Source: Acidiferrobacterales bacterium (GTDB lineage: Bacteria > Pseudomonadota > Gammaproteobacteria > Acidiferrobacterales > JAJDNE01). Taken from it: a stretch of 47,530 nt of DNA. The translations under genes were made by a program, and so were the position numbers. Below the pieces are notes generated by a model. It was given only the letters and a program-made list of their open reading frames with translations, had not been told where the DNA came from and searched no databases. The stretch spans positions 1-47,530 of the forward strand of contig JAJDNE010000012.1 of the NCBI GenBank assembly GCA_022340825.1, read 5' to 3'. This document shows, one piece after another, positions 34,251-44,745 of this stretch (position 1 is its first letter; each line of letters begins with the position of its first letter).

Positions 34251-35704
34251 CAGGCCACCTCCTCTGGAAGCTGTTGGTGCCAGTCGGTCACCTGCTGATA
34301 CTGATGGGCAAGCTGCAGCAAACGTGCTTCGTCGAAATACTGGCCGATGAGCTGCAAACCAATGGGCCGGCCATTGCCATCAAAACCGGCCGGCACCGAC
34401 ATGCCGGGCAAACCCGCCAGGTTTACCGAGATGGTATAGATATCGTTCAGGTACATGGCCACTGGATCTTCCGATTTGTCGCCGAGCGCAAAGGCAGTCG
34501 ATGGTGCGGTCGGACCCATGATTACGTCACATTGCTCGAATGCACGCTTGAAGTCCTCGGCAATCAGGCGTCGCAACTGCTGCGCCTTGAGATAGTAGGC
34601 ATCGTAATAACCGGCAGACAATGCATATGTCCCAATCATGATGCGGCGCTTTACCTCGGCACCAAAACCCTCGGCGCGGGTACGCTCATACATCTCGACC
34701 AGGTCTGTGTACTCGCTCGCGCGATAGCCATATCGCACACCATCGTAACGCGACAGGTTGCTCGAGGCCTCGGCCGGAGCCAGTACGTAATAACAGGGGA
34801 TCGCCAGGCTGCTGTTGGGCAGACTAACCTCGACCACTTCGGCGCCGAGCTTTTTGTATTCATCCAACGCTGCCTGTATCGCCTTGTCGACATCGGCGCT
34901 CAGGCCTTCGCCAAAAAATTCTTTCGGCAGGCCGATTTTCAGTCCCTTGATGTCGTGACCCAGTTGACTGGAAAAGTCGGGGACTTCCTCCTGTGCCGAG
35001 GTCGAATCACGGCTATCAAACCCGGCCATGGCGTTTAGCAGGAGAGCAGCATCTTCCGCCGTCTGGGTCATGGGGCCGGCCTGGTCGAGACTTGAGGCAA
35101 AGGCGATCATGCCGAAGCGGGAAACACGGCCGTAGCTGGGTTTTAAACCGGTAATGCCGCAGAGTGCCGCCGGCTGACGAATAGAGCCGCCGGTGTCGGT
35201 ACCAGTGGCCATCGGTGTCAATCTTGCTGCAACTGCCGCGGCGGATCCGCCGGAACTGCCACCCGGCACCAGCGTCGTGTCCCACGGATTTTTCACCGGG
35301 CCAAAAAAAGAAGTCTCGTTACTCGAGCCCATGGCGAATTCATCCATGTTGGTCTTGCCCAACATCACCATGCCGGCGTCATGCAACTTTTCCACCACGG
35401 TGGCGTTATAGGGAGAGACAAACTCCGACAGCATGCGCGATCCGCAGGTCGTCAGGACCCCGTCAGTACAGAAAATGTCCTTGTGCGCCATTGGCACGCC
35501 AGTAAGCGCGCCGGCATCGCCCTTGGCGAGGCGAGTGTCTGCCACTTTTGCCGCCGCCAGTGCATTGTCCGCATCGACAGTAATAAAGGCGTTCAGCTCC
35601 TGGTGAGCACTAATGCGATCCAGATACAGCTGTGTCAGTTCCGTGCTGGACACCGCTTTGGTGGCCAGGGCACTGGCAAGCTCGGCAACAGTTTTTCGAT
35701 ACAT
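34250..35704 (-). CDS. gatA: Asp-tRNA(Asn)/Glu-tRNA(Gln) amidotransferase subunit A
   Basis: GatA is the amidase that frees ammonia from glutamine for GatB. The 484-residue protein carries the amidase-signature triad: the lysine in GVPMAHKD (about 76), and the two serines in the region [14 protein letters not shown] and [13 protein letters not shown] (about 150-180). It ends at 34250 overlapping gatB by one base and starts 59 bases after gatC. The length and all signature blocks are intact. Confidence 0.98.
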   Translation of the reverse strand: MYRKTVAELASALATKAVSSTELTQLYLDRISAHQELNAFITVDADNALAAAKVADTRLAKGDAGALTGVPMAHKDIFCTDGVLTTCGSRMLSEFVSPYNATVVEKLHDAGMVMLGKTNMDEFAMGSSNETSFFGPVKNPWDTTLVPGGSSGGSAAAVAARLTPMATGTDTGGSIRQPAALCGITGLKPSYGRVSRFGMIAFASSLDQAGPMTQTAEDAALLLNAMAGFDSRDSTSAQEEVPDFSSQLGHDIKGLKIGLPKEFFGEGLSADVDKAIQAALDEYKKLGAEVVEVSLPNSSLAIPCYYVLAPAEASSNLSRYDGVRYGYRASEYTDLVEMYERTRAEGFGAEVKRRIMIGTYALSAGYYDAYYLKAQQLRRLIAEDFKRAFEQCDVIMGPTAPSTAFALGDKSEDPVAMYLNDIYTISVNLAGLPGMSVPAGFDGNGRPIGLQLIGQYFDEARLLQLAHQYQQVTDWHQQLPEEVA

Positions 35705-35763
35705 GAACAGCCTCTGGATTGATTCAGTTTGTCGACGGGACGGAGAGTGGTGAGGACGCGCCG

Positions 35764-36051
35764 TTATTCAATAACGCGCGGCACCAGATACAGGCCCGCC
35801 TCGGTTGACGGCGCCACTTTCTGAAACTTCTCGCGCTGATCAGATTCGGTGGGAGCATCTTCGCGTAGACGCAAGTGCATATCGAGCGGGTGCGCCATAG
35901 GGCTGACACCGGTGGTATCGACGGCATTCATCTGCTCAATTAGACCGAGAATCTGGGAAAGGCTATCGGCATAGCCTTGCGCCTCTTGCTCATCGAGCCC
36001 GAGTCGCGCAAGATGCGCTATCTTTTTTACTTCATCAACACTGATTGACAT
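35764..36051 (-). CDS. gatC: Asp-tRNA(Asn)/Glu-tRNA(Gln) amidotransferase subunit C
   Basis: GatC is the small belt subunit that stabilises GatA-GatB. From the ATG at 36051 it has 95 residues, the usual size, with [16 protein letters not shown] at the N-terminus, the proline-rich middle ([11 protein letters not shown]) and LREDAPTES near the end. The frame is open to 36105, but the inner start matches the family. It is the first gene of gatCAB and is divergent from mreB, an arrangement common in gammaproteobacteria. Confidence 0.96.
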   Translation of the reverse strand: MSISVDEVKKIAHLARLGLDEQEAQGYADSLSQILGLIEQMNAVDTTGVSPMAHPLDMHLRLREDAPTESDQREKFQKVAPSTEAGLYLVPRVIE

Positions 36052-36110
36052 GGCATTGCTCCGGACCGCCTCGGTGAAGGTCGGGCAAATTATCATAATA
36101 TACATCCCGG

Positions 36111-36139
36111 TTGAACCCGGTGCGGTGGATTGCTAGAGT
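36111..36139 (+). promoter_or_regulatory. Candidate sigma-70 promoter for mreB
   Basis: TTGAAC (36111-36116) and TAGAGT (36134-36139) are 17 bases apart and each matches the consensus at four of six positions. They end 36 bases before the mreB ATG in the 124-base divergent gap with gatC. This would serve the long cell-shape cluster. Confidence 0.35.
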
Positions 36140-36160
36140 CTGTTGGTCCCTGCTCCCTAA

Positions 36161-37219
<1,059 letters not shown>

Positions 37220-37233
37220 TAACAAGGTTTCCC

Positions 37234-38091
37234 ATGATCGGCGCGGATAGCAGACCGATTCGAACTTCCACCCTGCTGCTGCGATTGCTGGCGTTCGCCG
37301 TACTCGCAGTTTCACTGATGGTGGTTGATCACCAGGGCCAGCACCTGCGCCAGATACGTTCAGCACTTTCCGTCCTCACATATCCACTGGTTACGATCGC
37401 GGCGATCCCGGCACGCGTCGGCGGCTGGATGTCTGAAGCCTTTACCTCCGAGGAAAAGTTACGCCAGCGCTACCTCGCACTTGAAGAACAGCATCGAATC
37501 CTGCAAGCCCGCCTGCAGCAATATGAGGCGCTGGAAGTAGAAAACCGGCGCCTGCGTTCGCTGCTCGGCTCGGCGACGCGAGTCGCAGATCGTGCAGTCG
37601 TCGCCGAACTGATAGAAGTCAGCACCGAGCCATTTACCCGAACGATCGTGATCAACAAGGGATCGTCCGATAACGTTTTCCTAGGTCAGCCAGTGCTGGA
37701 TGCCTACGGTATTGTCGGGCAGGTAACAGAGGTAAGCCCCCAACTCAGTCGTGTCACCCTGATAACGGATCCGGGTCATGCGATACCGGTTCAGGTCACC
37801 CGCACCGGCCTGCGCACGGTACTTTATGGAACCGGTGACGACGACACGGTTGACCTGCCATTCCTGACCGCATCGGCAAAAATAAAAAAGGGTGATCTGC
37901 TCACTTCCTCCGGGATGGGTGGTCGCTTTCCCCCGCGCTACCCGGTGGCACGCGTCACCGAGGTGATCAACGATCCGAATGAGGCGTTTTTGCAGATCAA
38001 GGCAACGCCGCTGGCCAAGTTGCAGCACCACAAGGAAGTATTGCTGGTATGGCCCGGAAAAACAGAGCCGAAACCGGTAGAGAGTCCATGA
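37234..38091 (+). CDS. mreC: Rod-shape protein MreC
   Basis: MreC is a bitopic inner-membrane protein that activates the PBP2-RodA synthase. The 285-residue protein has one membrane helix (about 10-30), a coiled-coil (about 65-110, rich in EEQHRILQARLQQYEALEVENRRL) and a periplasmic beta-domain containing GQPVLDAYGIVGQV and SGMGGRFPPRYPVA. Its stop overlaps the mreD start (ATGA). Confidence 0.97.
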   Translation: MIGADSRPIRTSTLLLRLLAFAVLAVSLMVVDHQGQHLRQIRSALSVLTYPLVTIAAIPARVGGWMSEAFTSEEKLRQRYLALEEQHRILQARLQQYEALEVENRRLRSLLGSATRVADRAVVAELIEVSTEPFTRTIVINKGSSDNVFLGQPVLDAYGIVGQVTEVSPQLSRVTLITDPGHAIPVQVTRTGLRTVLYGTGDDDTVDLPFLTASAKIKKGDLLTSSGMGGRFPPRYPVARVTEVINDPNEAFLQIKATPLAKLQHHKEVLLVWPGKTEPKPVESP

Positions 38092-38579
38092 ATGTCAGCG
38101 CCCTGACACGCAGCCGCCTCATTATTGCCGCAACCTTTGTTGTAGCACTGATCTTGTCAGTGGTACCGGTGCCGACGTGGGCCGAGCAATTTCGGCCAGA
38201 CTGGGTCGGGCTGGTACTGATCTACTGGTGCATGGCAACACCCCATCGTGTTGGCATCGGCAGCGCATGGCTCGTCGGATTGCTACAGGACGTTTTGTAC
38301 GGCGCACTACTCGGTCAGTACGCTTTGTCCAAAACCATCATTGCCTTCCTCGCCGTGAAATTGCATTTGCGTGTACGCGTGGTACCGCCCTGGCAACAGG
38401 CACTCGCGGTACTGGTGATGCTGGCAGTAGGACAGCTTTTTGTCATCTGGGTGCGTGCCATTATTGGCAAACCGGTTCTTGGATTTTCCTACTGGACGCC
38501 AAGCATTGTCAGCATGGTGGTGTGGCCGTGGATATTTATTATTCTGAGGGACATCCGCCGACGCGGACAAGTCAGCTAG
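38088..38579 (+). CDS. mreD: Rod-shape protein MreD
   Basis: MreD is a small polytopic membrane partner of MreC. From the ATG at 38088 (overlapping the mreC stop) it has 163 residues with about five or six hydrophobic helices and the family segment RPDWVGLVLIYWCMATPHRVGIGSAWLVGLLQDVLYGALLG in several pieces. The frame is open back to 38049 inside mreC, but the coupled start is preferred. mrdA begins three bases after its stop. Confidence 0.95.
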   Translation: MNVSALTRSRLIIAATFVVALILSVVPVPTWAEQFRPDWVGLVLIYWCMATPHRVGIGSAWLVGLLQDVLYGALLGQYALSKTIIAFLAVKLHLRVRVVPPWQQALAVLVMLAVGQLFVIWVRAIIGKPVLGFSYWTPSIVSMVVWPWIFIILRDIRRRGQVS

Positions 38580-38582
38580 TAC

Positions 38583-40484
38583 ATGCTTAACATCCCGCTA
38601 AAAGATCATTTTCGGGAAACACGCATCTTCGGTTCCCGACTGACTATCATGGCGGGCTTCGTGGTCGTAGTGATGCTGGTGTTGCTGGGTCGCATGCTTT
38701 ATCTGCAAGTGGTGCACCATAAACATTATGAAACGCGTGCCCGTGCCAACCAGATTTCACCTGTCCCGGTACCCCCGGTTCGAGGACTGATCCTTGATCG
38801 CAATGGCATCGTGCTGGCGCAAAACTATCCTGCCTACACCCTGGAAGTCATTCCGGAACAGGTCAAGGACATGAAGGCCACGCTGGCACAGGTAGGCGGT
38901 TTGGTAAACCTTTCCGACAGCGACCTGAAACAATTCGACAAACTACGGCGCTCCCGTCCGAGGTTCGAAAGCCTGCCGCTGCGGACAAACCTGACGGAAG
39001 AAGAAGCAGCGCGTATCGCCATCAATCGGCCGCACCTTCAGGGCGTCGAGCTACACGCCCGGCTTCAGCGCTACTACCCCCTGGGTGGGCTGGGAATACA
39101 CCTCACCGGTTATGTTGGCCGCATCAATGAGGATGAAGTCAGCGCCATTGAACGCAGCGGCAAACGTGCCGCCTATCGAGGCACCCTGCATATTGGCAAG
39201 CTTGGCATCGAGCAGAGCTATGAATCGCTATTACTTGGACACGTTGGTGTTGAGCGGCGTGAGACTAACGCACGCGGTCGGTCACTCCATGTGGTCGAAC
39301 GAGAAGCCCCGAAAGCCGGTGATAATTTATACCTTAATATAGACGCGCGGATGCAAGCTGCCGGTGAGCAAATGCTGCAAGGCAAACGCGGGGCAGTGGT
39401 GGCAATGGATCCTAATTCGGGTGCCATCCTTACCTTTGTTAGCATGCCTACCTATGATCCGAACCCGTTTGTTAACGGTATCGACCAGGAGTCTTACGAC
39501 GCCTTGCTCAAGAATCCGGACAAGCCCCTCGTCAATCGCGCCTTGAACGGTCAGTATCCACCGGGCTCGACAATCAAACCGTTCATGGGCCTGGCGGCAC
39601 TGGAGTCCGGCAAGATCGATGCGAATGATACCGTTACATGTCGCGGCATTTTTCGGCTGCCGGGTGAATCGCGTCCATATCGTGACTGGAAGAAAACCGG
39701 CCATGGCAAGGTCAATCTGCATGATTCCATTGTTGAGTCTTGTGACGTCTATTACTACCAGGCAGCAGTGACACTCGGCATCGATTTCATCCACAGCTTT
39801 TTGACCAAGCTTGGTTTTGGTCAGGCTACCGGCATCGACCTGAAAGGTGAGTCGGTTGGCCTGGTGCCATCTCGTGAATGGCGCAAGGCCCGAGGTGAAA
39901 ACTGGTATTTGGGTGAAACGGTTGTAACCGGCATCGGACAGGGCCCGATTCTGGTGACCCCGCTACAGCTTGCCAATAGTGTTTCGATACTGGCCAATGG
40001 TGGTCGACTGATGCAACCACGCCTGATGTATGCGCATGAAAATCCTGTTAGTAAAGAGCGCTATTACAGCCAGTTTTCCTACAAACAGTTGTTTACCGAA
40101 GAGCACAAGCCCCAGCTGGATGCCATCGTCGAGGCCATGACCGATGTCGTACACGGGGCAAAAGGCACAGCTCGACGCATCGGCTGGAACGCGCCCTACC
40201 GTATTGCCGGCAAGACCGGTACTGCCCAGGTCAAGAGTATCGCCGCCGGTGAAGTATATGACGCCGAGAAAATGGCGGAACACGAGCGCGATCATGCCCT
40301 GTTTATTGCGTTCGCACCGGTAGACAACCCGCGTATCGCCGTTGCGGTGATTGTCGAAAATGGCGGTCACGGCAGCAGCGCCGCAGCACCCATTGCCCGA
40401 AAACTTATGGACTACTATCTACTTCCGGAAAAAATGCCGGCACTGTCCAAGGCCACTGTGGTAACGAGCCAGCCTAATGAATAA
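38583..40484 (+). CDS. mrdA: Penicillin-binding protein 2, elongation transpeptidase
   Basis: PBP2 crosslinks new glycan strands during lateral wall growth, together with RodA. The 633-residue protein has one N-terminal membrane helix (about 20-43), a non-catalytic pedestal domain and a transpeptidase domain. Its motifs are complete: STIK with Ser329-Lys332, SCD at 386-388, and KTGT near residue 544. The N-terminal GLILDRNGIVLAQNYPAY is typical. It overlaps rodA by 8 bases. The ribosome site is weak, so coupling with mreD is likely. Confidence 0.98.
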   Translation: MLNIPLKDHFRETRIFGSRLTIMAGFVVVVMLVLLGRMLYLQVVHHKHYETRARANQISPVPVPPVRGLILDRNGIVLAQNYPAYTLEVIPEQVKDMKATLAQVGGLVNLSDSDLKQFDKLRRSRPRFESLPLRTNLTEEEAARIAINRPHLQGVELHARLQRYYPLGGLGIHLTGYVGRINEDEVSAIERSGKRAAYRGTLHIGKLGIEQSYESLLLGHVGVERRETNARGRSLHVVEREAPKAGDNLYLNIDARMQAAGEQMLQGKRGAVVAMDPNSGAILTFVSMPTYDPNPFVNGIDQESYDALLKNPDKPLVNRALNGQYPPGSTIKPFMGLAALESGKIDANDTVTCRGIFRLPGESRPYRDWKKTGHGKVNLHDSIVESCDVYYYQAAVTLGIDFIHSFLTKLGFGQATGIDLKGESVGLVPSREWRKARGENWYLGETVVTGIGQGPILVTPLQLANSVSILANGGRLMQPRLMYAHENPVSKERYYSQFSYKQLFTEEHKPQLDAIVEAMTDVVHGAKGTARRIGWNAPYRIAGKTGTAQVKSIAAGEVYDAEKMAEHERDHALFIAFAPVDNPRIAVAVIVENGGHGSSAAAPIARKLMDYYLLPEKMPALSKATVVTSQPNE

Positions 40485-41571
40485 CCTGAAACGATTTATC
40501 GATAGAGTGCGCTACGACAAACCGCTGATGGTGGCATTGCTGATTTTTGCACTGATAAGTTTCGTTGTGCTGTACAGCGCCAGCGGCAAGAATATTTCTG
40601 TCGTCGGGTCACAGGCGATTCGACTAACGCTGGCCTACATCATCATGCTGTTTATCGCACAGGTGCGGCCTGACACATTTGTACGATATTCGCCTCACTT
40701 CTATGCAGCCGGTCTGGCACTTCTGGTGGTGGTACTGATCGTGGGTGTTATCGGCAAAGGTGCACAACGCTGGATCAGTGTTGGCGGCTTCAACCTGCAA
40801 CCATCAGAGCTGATGAAACTGGCGGTACCCATGGTGGTTTCATGGTGGCTGTCGCGTGAAGGCCTGCCGCCAACACTGCGCAATATCGCGATAGCAGCAG
40901 TACTGATTTTTGTACCGGTCCTGCTCATCATCAAGCAACCGGACCTCGGTACCGGGGCCCTGATCATGGCTTCCGGCCTGATTGTGATTTTCCTGGCCGG
41001 ACTCAGCTGGCGCGTTATCACGGTACTCACCCTGGCTACTGCGGCAGCGATGCCACTGGTCTGGTCAACCATGCATGACTACCAGCGGCAACGCGTAATT
41101 TCTTTTCTCAATCCCGAATCTGATCCGCTGGGGGCCGGTTATCACAGCATCCAGTCGATGATCGCCGTTGGCTCCGGCGGTTTTTTCGGCAAGGGCTGGC
41201 TCGACAGCAGTCAGGCGCACCTGGGCTACCTTCCGGAGAGCAAGACCGATTTTATTTTTGCCGTGTTCGCCGAGGAATTCGGTTTGATGGGGACGCTGCT
41301 ATTGTTCGCCATGTATCTCTTTGTCATTGGCCGTGGCATGTACATCGCGTACAACGCCCAGGACGCCTATAGTCGACTTCTCGCGGGCAGCCTGACGCTC
41401 ACCTTCTTTCTGTATTTTTTTGTCAACATCGGTATGGTCACCGGCATCCTGCCAGTGGTCGGGGTTCCATTGCCCCTGATCAGTCACGGCGGCAGTTCGC
41501 TGGTTACTTTGATGGCGGCATTTGGCATTCTCATGAGCATCCAGACACACCGGCGCATATTGCAGCAGTAG
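40477..41571 (+). CDS. rodA: Peptidoglycan glycosyltransferase RodA
   Basis: RodA is the SEDS-family polymerase that makes glycan strands from lipid II in the elongasome. The 364-residue protein has about ten membrane helices. The SEDS signatures are present: GAQRWISVGGFNLQPSELMK, IKQPDLGTG (with the essential aspartate region), FLPESKTDFIFAVFAEEFG-like text at about 245-265, and GVPLPLISHGGSS near the end. It starts inside the last codons of mrdA. Confidence 0.98.
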   Translation: MNNLKRFIDRVRYDKPLMVALLIFALISFVVLYSASGKNISVVGSQAIRLTLAYIIMLFIAQVRPDTFVRYSPHFYAAGLALLVVVLIVGVIGKGAQRWISVGGFNLQPSELMKLAVPMVVSWWLSREGLPPTLRNIAIAAVLIFVPVLLIIKQPDLGTGALIMASGLIVIFLAGLSWRVITVLTLATAAAMPLVWSTMHDYQRQRVISFLNPESDPLGAGYHSIQSMIAVGSGGFFGKGWLDSSQAHLGYLPESKTDFIFAVFAEEFGLMGTLLLFAMYLFVIGRGMYIAYNAQDAYSRLLAGSLTLTFFLYFFVNIGMVTGILPVVGVPLPLISHGGSSLVTLMAAFGILMSIQTHRRILQQ

Positions 41572-41575
41572 CCAC

Positions 41576-42577
41576 ATGAAGCACCCCAATCTGATTCAAT
41601 CAGTACTGATCGGTATAGTATTGTTACATTCAACAACAGCGTCCGCGGTTGATGTTTCGCTTTACCCCCAGCTACAGGTATTGATCAGCACACTGCATAC
41701 CAAGCATGGCTTCGCCGAAGACCAGTTACACGGCTTGTTCGAACAGGCAGAGATAAAACAACACATACTCGATATCATGAATCGTCCTGGTGAGGCGCGC
41801 CCCTGGCTTGAGTATCGTCAGCTGTTTGTAACCGTACCCCATGCCAATCGTGGTAGCCGCTTCTGGCGACAGTATGAGGACGTCCTTGCACGCGCACAAA
41901 AAGAGTACGGTGTAGATCCGGCAGTGATCGTTGCCATTATCGGTATTGAGTCCCAGTATGGTCGCAATGCCGGCAGGATTCGAACCATCGATGCACTGAC
42001 AACACTCGGACTCGAATATCCGCGGCGTGGGAGCTTTTTCCGCAGTGAGCTGCTGCAGTTCATTTTGCTGGCGCGTGAGCAAAGGCTGGACCCGCTCGAT
42101 ATCAAGGGTTCCTATGCCGGCGCCATTGGCGCGGCACAATTTATTCCCAGCAGCTATCGTCGCTATGCCGTCGATTTCGATGGCGATGGCCGTGCCGACC
42201 TGATGCACAGTCGTGCTGATGCCATCGGCTCGGTAGCAAACTATTTTCATAAACATGGCTGGAAACTTGGCGAACCGATAAGCAGCCAGGCTTACGTCGA
42301 GGGCTCAATGTACGCCTGGCTGGCAAATCTCGACACCAGGCCAGTACTCACCCTGAAGCAGCTGGAACACTACGGTGTTACCGCCGTGGAGGCGAATCGC
42401 CCGGACAATCTGCGAGCATCACTGATAACGTTCGATGGCGAAGATGGTCCGATCTATCGCCTGAGCCATGACAACTTTTATGTCATTACCCGTTACAATA
42501 ACAATCGCAAATACGCGATGGCGGTATATGAGCTCAGTGAAATGATACGTGAACGATATAATGGTGGTGTGCAATGA
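41576..42577 (+). CDS. mltB: Lytic murein transglycosylase B
   Basis: MltB cleaves the glycan between MurNAc and GlcNAc to give 1,6-anhydro ends. The 333-residue protein has a signal peptide (cleavage near SAVD) without a lipobox, so it should be soluble in the periplasm, like the SltB forms, rather than lipid-anchored. The catalytic glutamate is in GIESQYG (about 122-128). GAIGAAQFIPSSYRRYAVDFDGDG is the family signature. Its end overlaps rlpA by four bases (ATGA). Confidence 0.96.
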   Translation: MKHPNLIQSVLIGIVLLHSTTASAVDVSLYPQLQVLISTLHTKHGFAEDQLHGLFEQAEIKQHILDIMNRPGEARPWLEYRQLFVTVPHANRGSRFWRQYEDVLARAQKEYGVDPAVIVAIIGIESQYGRNAGRIRTIDALTTLGLEYPRRGSFFRSELLQFILLAREQRLDPLDIKGSYAGAIGAAQFIPSSYRRYAVDFDGDGRADLMHSRADAIGSVANYFHKHGWKLGEPISSQAYVEGSMYAWLANLDTRPVLTLKQLEHYGVTAVEANRPDNLRASLITFDGEDGPIYRLSHDNFYVITRYNNNRKYAMAVYELSEMIRERYNGGVQ

Positions 42578-43509
42578 GATCGGTAATTGCGATCTTGGCG
42601 ATAGTACTGGTGCTGGGCGGTTGCGCCTCGGGAGGCCGGCAACCCGGCGGCTATTTCGAAGACGACGGGCCACACAAGGAAATCCCGGTCGACATTGCCA
42701 GCATTCCCGACGCAGTTCCGAAATGGGAGCCGGTGGATCCATCACGTTCACGTGCCTACATCGTTCTGGGTCACAAGTACTACCCACTTACCGATGCGGG
42801 CAATTATCGCGAAACCGGTGTGGCCTCCTGGTATGGCCGCAAGTTTCACGGACGTCGTACTGCATTGGGAGAAACCTACGACATGTACGAGATGACAGCG
42901 GCACACAAGACCCTGCCACTGCCAAGCTACGTGCAAGTACGCAATCTCGCGAACAACAAAACGGTCGTGGTACGAGTCAATGATCGCGGCCCGTTTCTGC
43001 ACAAACGTCTGATCGACCTGTCCTACGCCGCGGCGTACAAACTCGACATGCTCAAAACCGGGACCGCGAATGTGGAAGTGGTGGCGATAACGCCTGGCAG
43101 GCAGCCGGCGCCTTCTCCCAATATCGTACAGGTGGCACCAGTTAACACCAATGTCGCGGAAGAAATTCAGGGTGAACCCCTGCCGGCGAGTGGCACTGGC
43201 AGCGGAACACTGGCGGTAGCCGCGCCTGTGATTTCCAACACAGGCAGCGCGGCCAATAAGGTCATCGACAAAGACAAGGCGATATACATTCAGGTCGGCG
43301 CCTTTGGTGAAGCGCAAAACGCCGAGAATCTGCGTACCCGCCTGGAACAGGCGGACTTCAAACCGGTGCTGGTATTACCGGTCCAAAAGGCAGACCAACA
43401 ACTGTATCGTGTCCGTATCGGACCACTGGACAGTACCGAACAGGGTCAGACGGTTTCACAACGGCTGACCGAATTGGGAATTACCAATTCACATATCGTT
43501 TCCGAATAA
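42574..43509 (+). CDS. rlpA: Septal ring lipoprotein RlpA with SPOR domain
   Basis: This is an outer-membrane lipoprotein of 311 residues with lipobox LGGC (Cys17). The central double-psi beta-barrel (about 85-170) shows GVASWYGRKFHGRRTA, MTAAHKTLPLPSYVQVRN and RVNDRGPF, including the catalytic-type histidine and aspartate of RlpA proteins that cleave denuded glycan. A proline/threonine linker leads to a C-terminal SPOR domain (about 233-311, YIQVGAFGEAQNAENLRTRL), which binds denuded glycan at the septum. It overlaps the mltB stop. Confidence 0.97.
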   Translation: MRSVIAILAIVLVLGGCASGGRQPGGYFEDDGPHKEIPVDIASIPDAVPKWEPVDPSRSRAYIVLGHKYYPLTDAGNYRETGVASWYGRKFHGRRTALGETYDMYEMTAAHKTLPLPSYVQVRNLANNKTVVVRVNDRGPFLHKRLIDLSYAAAYKLDMLKTGTANVEVVAITPGRQPAPSPNIVQVAPVNTNVAEEIQGEPLPASGTGSGTLAVAAPVISNTGSAANKVIDKDKAIYIQVGAFGEAQNAENLRTRLEQADFKPVLVLPVQKADQQLYRVRIGPLDSTEQGQTVSQRLTELGITNSHIVSE

Positions 43510-43584
43510 TATCCGTTTCTGCCCGTCCGCGGTCTGCTATCGCGACTGGAATATAGACACGCGAATCCGCGCGAGATCCCGTAC

Positions 43585-44745
43585 ATGATCGTTCGCTTAC
43601 TTGTCTGCTTCAGCCTGTTCGTAGCATTGCCTGCCATGGCTGACACACCAGCGTCACCGAAGATCAATGCCGGTGCCTGGCTACTGGCAGACCACGATAC
43701 CGGCATGCGCCTGTCTGAATTCCGCAGCGACAAGACCTACCCGACCGGCCACCTGAATAAACTGATGGTGGCGTATGCCAGCTTCAAGGCAATCGCTAGC
43801 GGCGAACTGTTGCTGGACAGCCCTGTCGCAATTGGCGCAAAGGCAAGGAACGTAGCGGGACCCAGAATGTTTGCGCCGGTTGAGACAGCTCCAACGGTAG
43901 CGGACGTGTTGCAGGCGATCATCGTCGGTCGTGCCAACGATGCAGCACTGGCACTGGCCGAGCACATCGCCAGTGACGAACAGGCATTCGTCAGCCGCAT
44001 GAACGACTATGCAGTGATGTTGGGCATGACCCAAACCCACTACCGGAACGTAAGCGGACGCGCCAGCGCACGGCAGATAACTTCTGCAGACGATACCTTT
44101 ACGCTTGCCAGCGCCCTGATAAACGAGTTCCCGGAATACTATCCCTGGTTCGCCAAACGCGAACTTGCACTGGATGGCATCAAGCTCTACAACCGCAATG
44201 CCTTGCTCTGGCGCGACGATAGCGTCGACGGTCTTATCGCGTTCGACAACGGTCGAGCCGGTTTCAATCTGGTGGTCTCTGCAAAACGTGGCAGTATGCG
44301 CCTGACGGCAGTGGTGCTTGGCTCGCCGAACGAACGGGCCGGTATTTCTGCCGCACAACAGCTGTTAAAATTCGGTTTTGAGCGATATGAAACCCGGCGC
44401 CTTTATGCCCGGGAAGTCGCGGCAGTCAATTTGCGCACCTGGCTGGGCGACAGGGAAACTCTGCCGGTGGGCGTTCAGCAGGATCTGTATCTCACACTTC
44501 CGCGAGGCGAATTCGATCAATTACAGGCAAAGCTGCAGATCAACGGGTCCCTGTTTGCGCCGATCCCCGAGGGGCAAATAATGGGTAAGCTGTCGTTGTA
44601 CAACGGCGAGAACAGGATCGGGGAGCATCCGCTGGTGGCACTCGAGACTGTCAGCGAGGGCGGGTTTATTCGTCGCGCCTTTGATCACATCGAGATGTGG
44701 CTACGCGATATTCCGGATCAACAAACCGAGCAAGTATCACAATGA
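43585..44745 (+). CDS. PBP5-type D,D-carboxypeptidase homologue lacking all catalytic motifs
   Basis: This 386-residue protein has the PBP5 (DacA/DacC) layout: signal peptide (cleavage near AMA-DT), penicillin-binding domain (about 30-265), C-terminal beta domain (about 285-375) and an amphipathic tail (FIRRAFDHIEMWLR). Family landmarks flank every active-site position. SxxK reads HLNK, with His56 in place of the nucleophilic serine and Lys59 kept. SxN reads RAN (116-118). KTG reads IAF (218-220), just after VDG and before the intact AGFNLVVSA. RNALLW and NDAALALAE are normal. It should bind neither D-Ala-D-Ala nor penicillin covalently, so a structural or regulatory role is inferred. Its stop overlaps the aminotransferase start (ATGA). 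Confidence 0.9.
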   Translation: MIVRLLVCFSLFVALPAMADTPASPKINAGAWLLADHDTGMRLSEFRSDKTYPTGHLNKLMVAYASFKAIASGELLLDSPVAIGAKARNVAGPRMFAPVETAPTVADVLQAIIVGRANDAALALAEHIASDEQAFVSRMNDYAVMLGMTQTHYRNVSGRASARQITSADDTFTLASALINEFPEYYPWFAKRELALDGIKLYNRNALLWRDDSVDGLIAFDNGRAGFNLVVSAKRGSMRLTAVVLGSPNERAGISAAQQLLKFGFERYETRRLYAREVAAVNLRTWLGDRETLPVGVQQDLYLTLPRGEFDQLQAKLQINGSLFAPIPEGQIMGKLSLYNGENRIGEHPLVALETVSEGGFIRRAFDHIEMWLRDIPDQQTEQVSQ

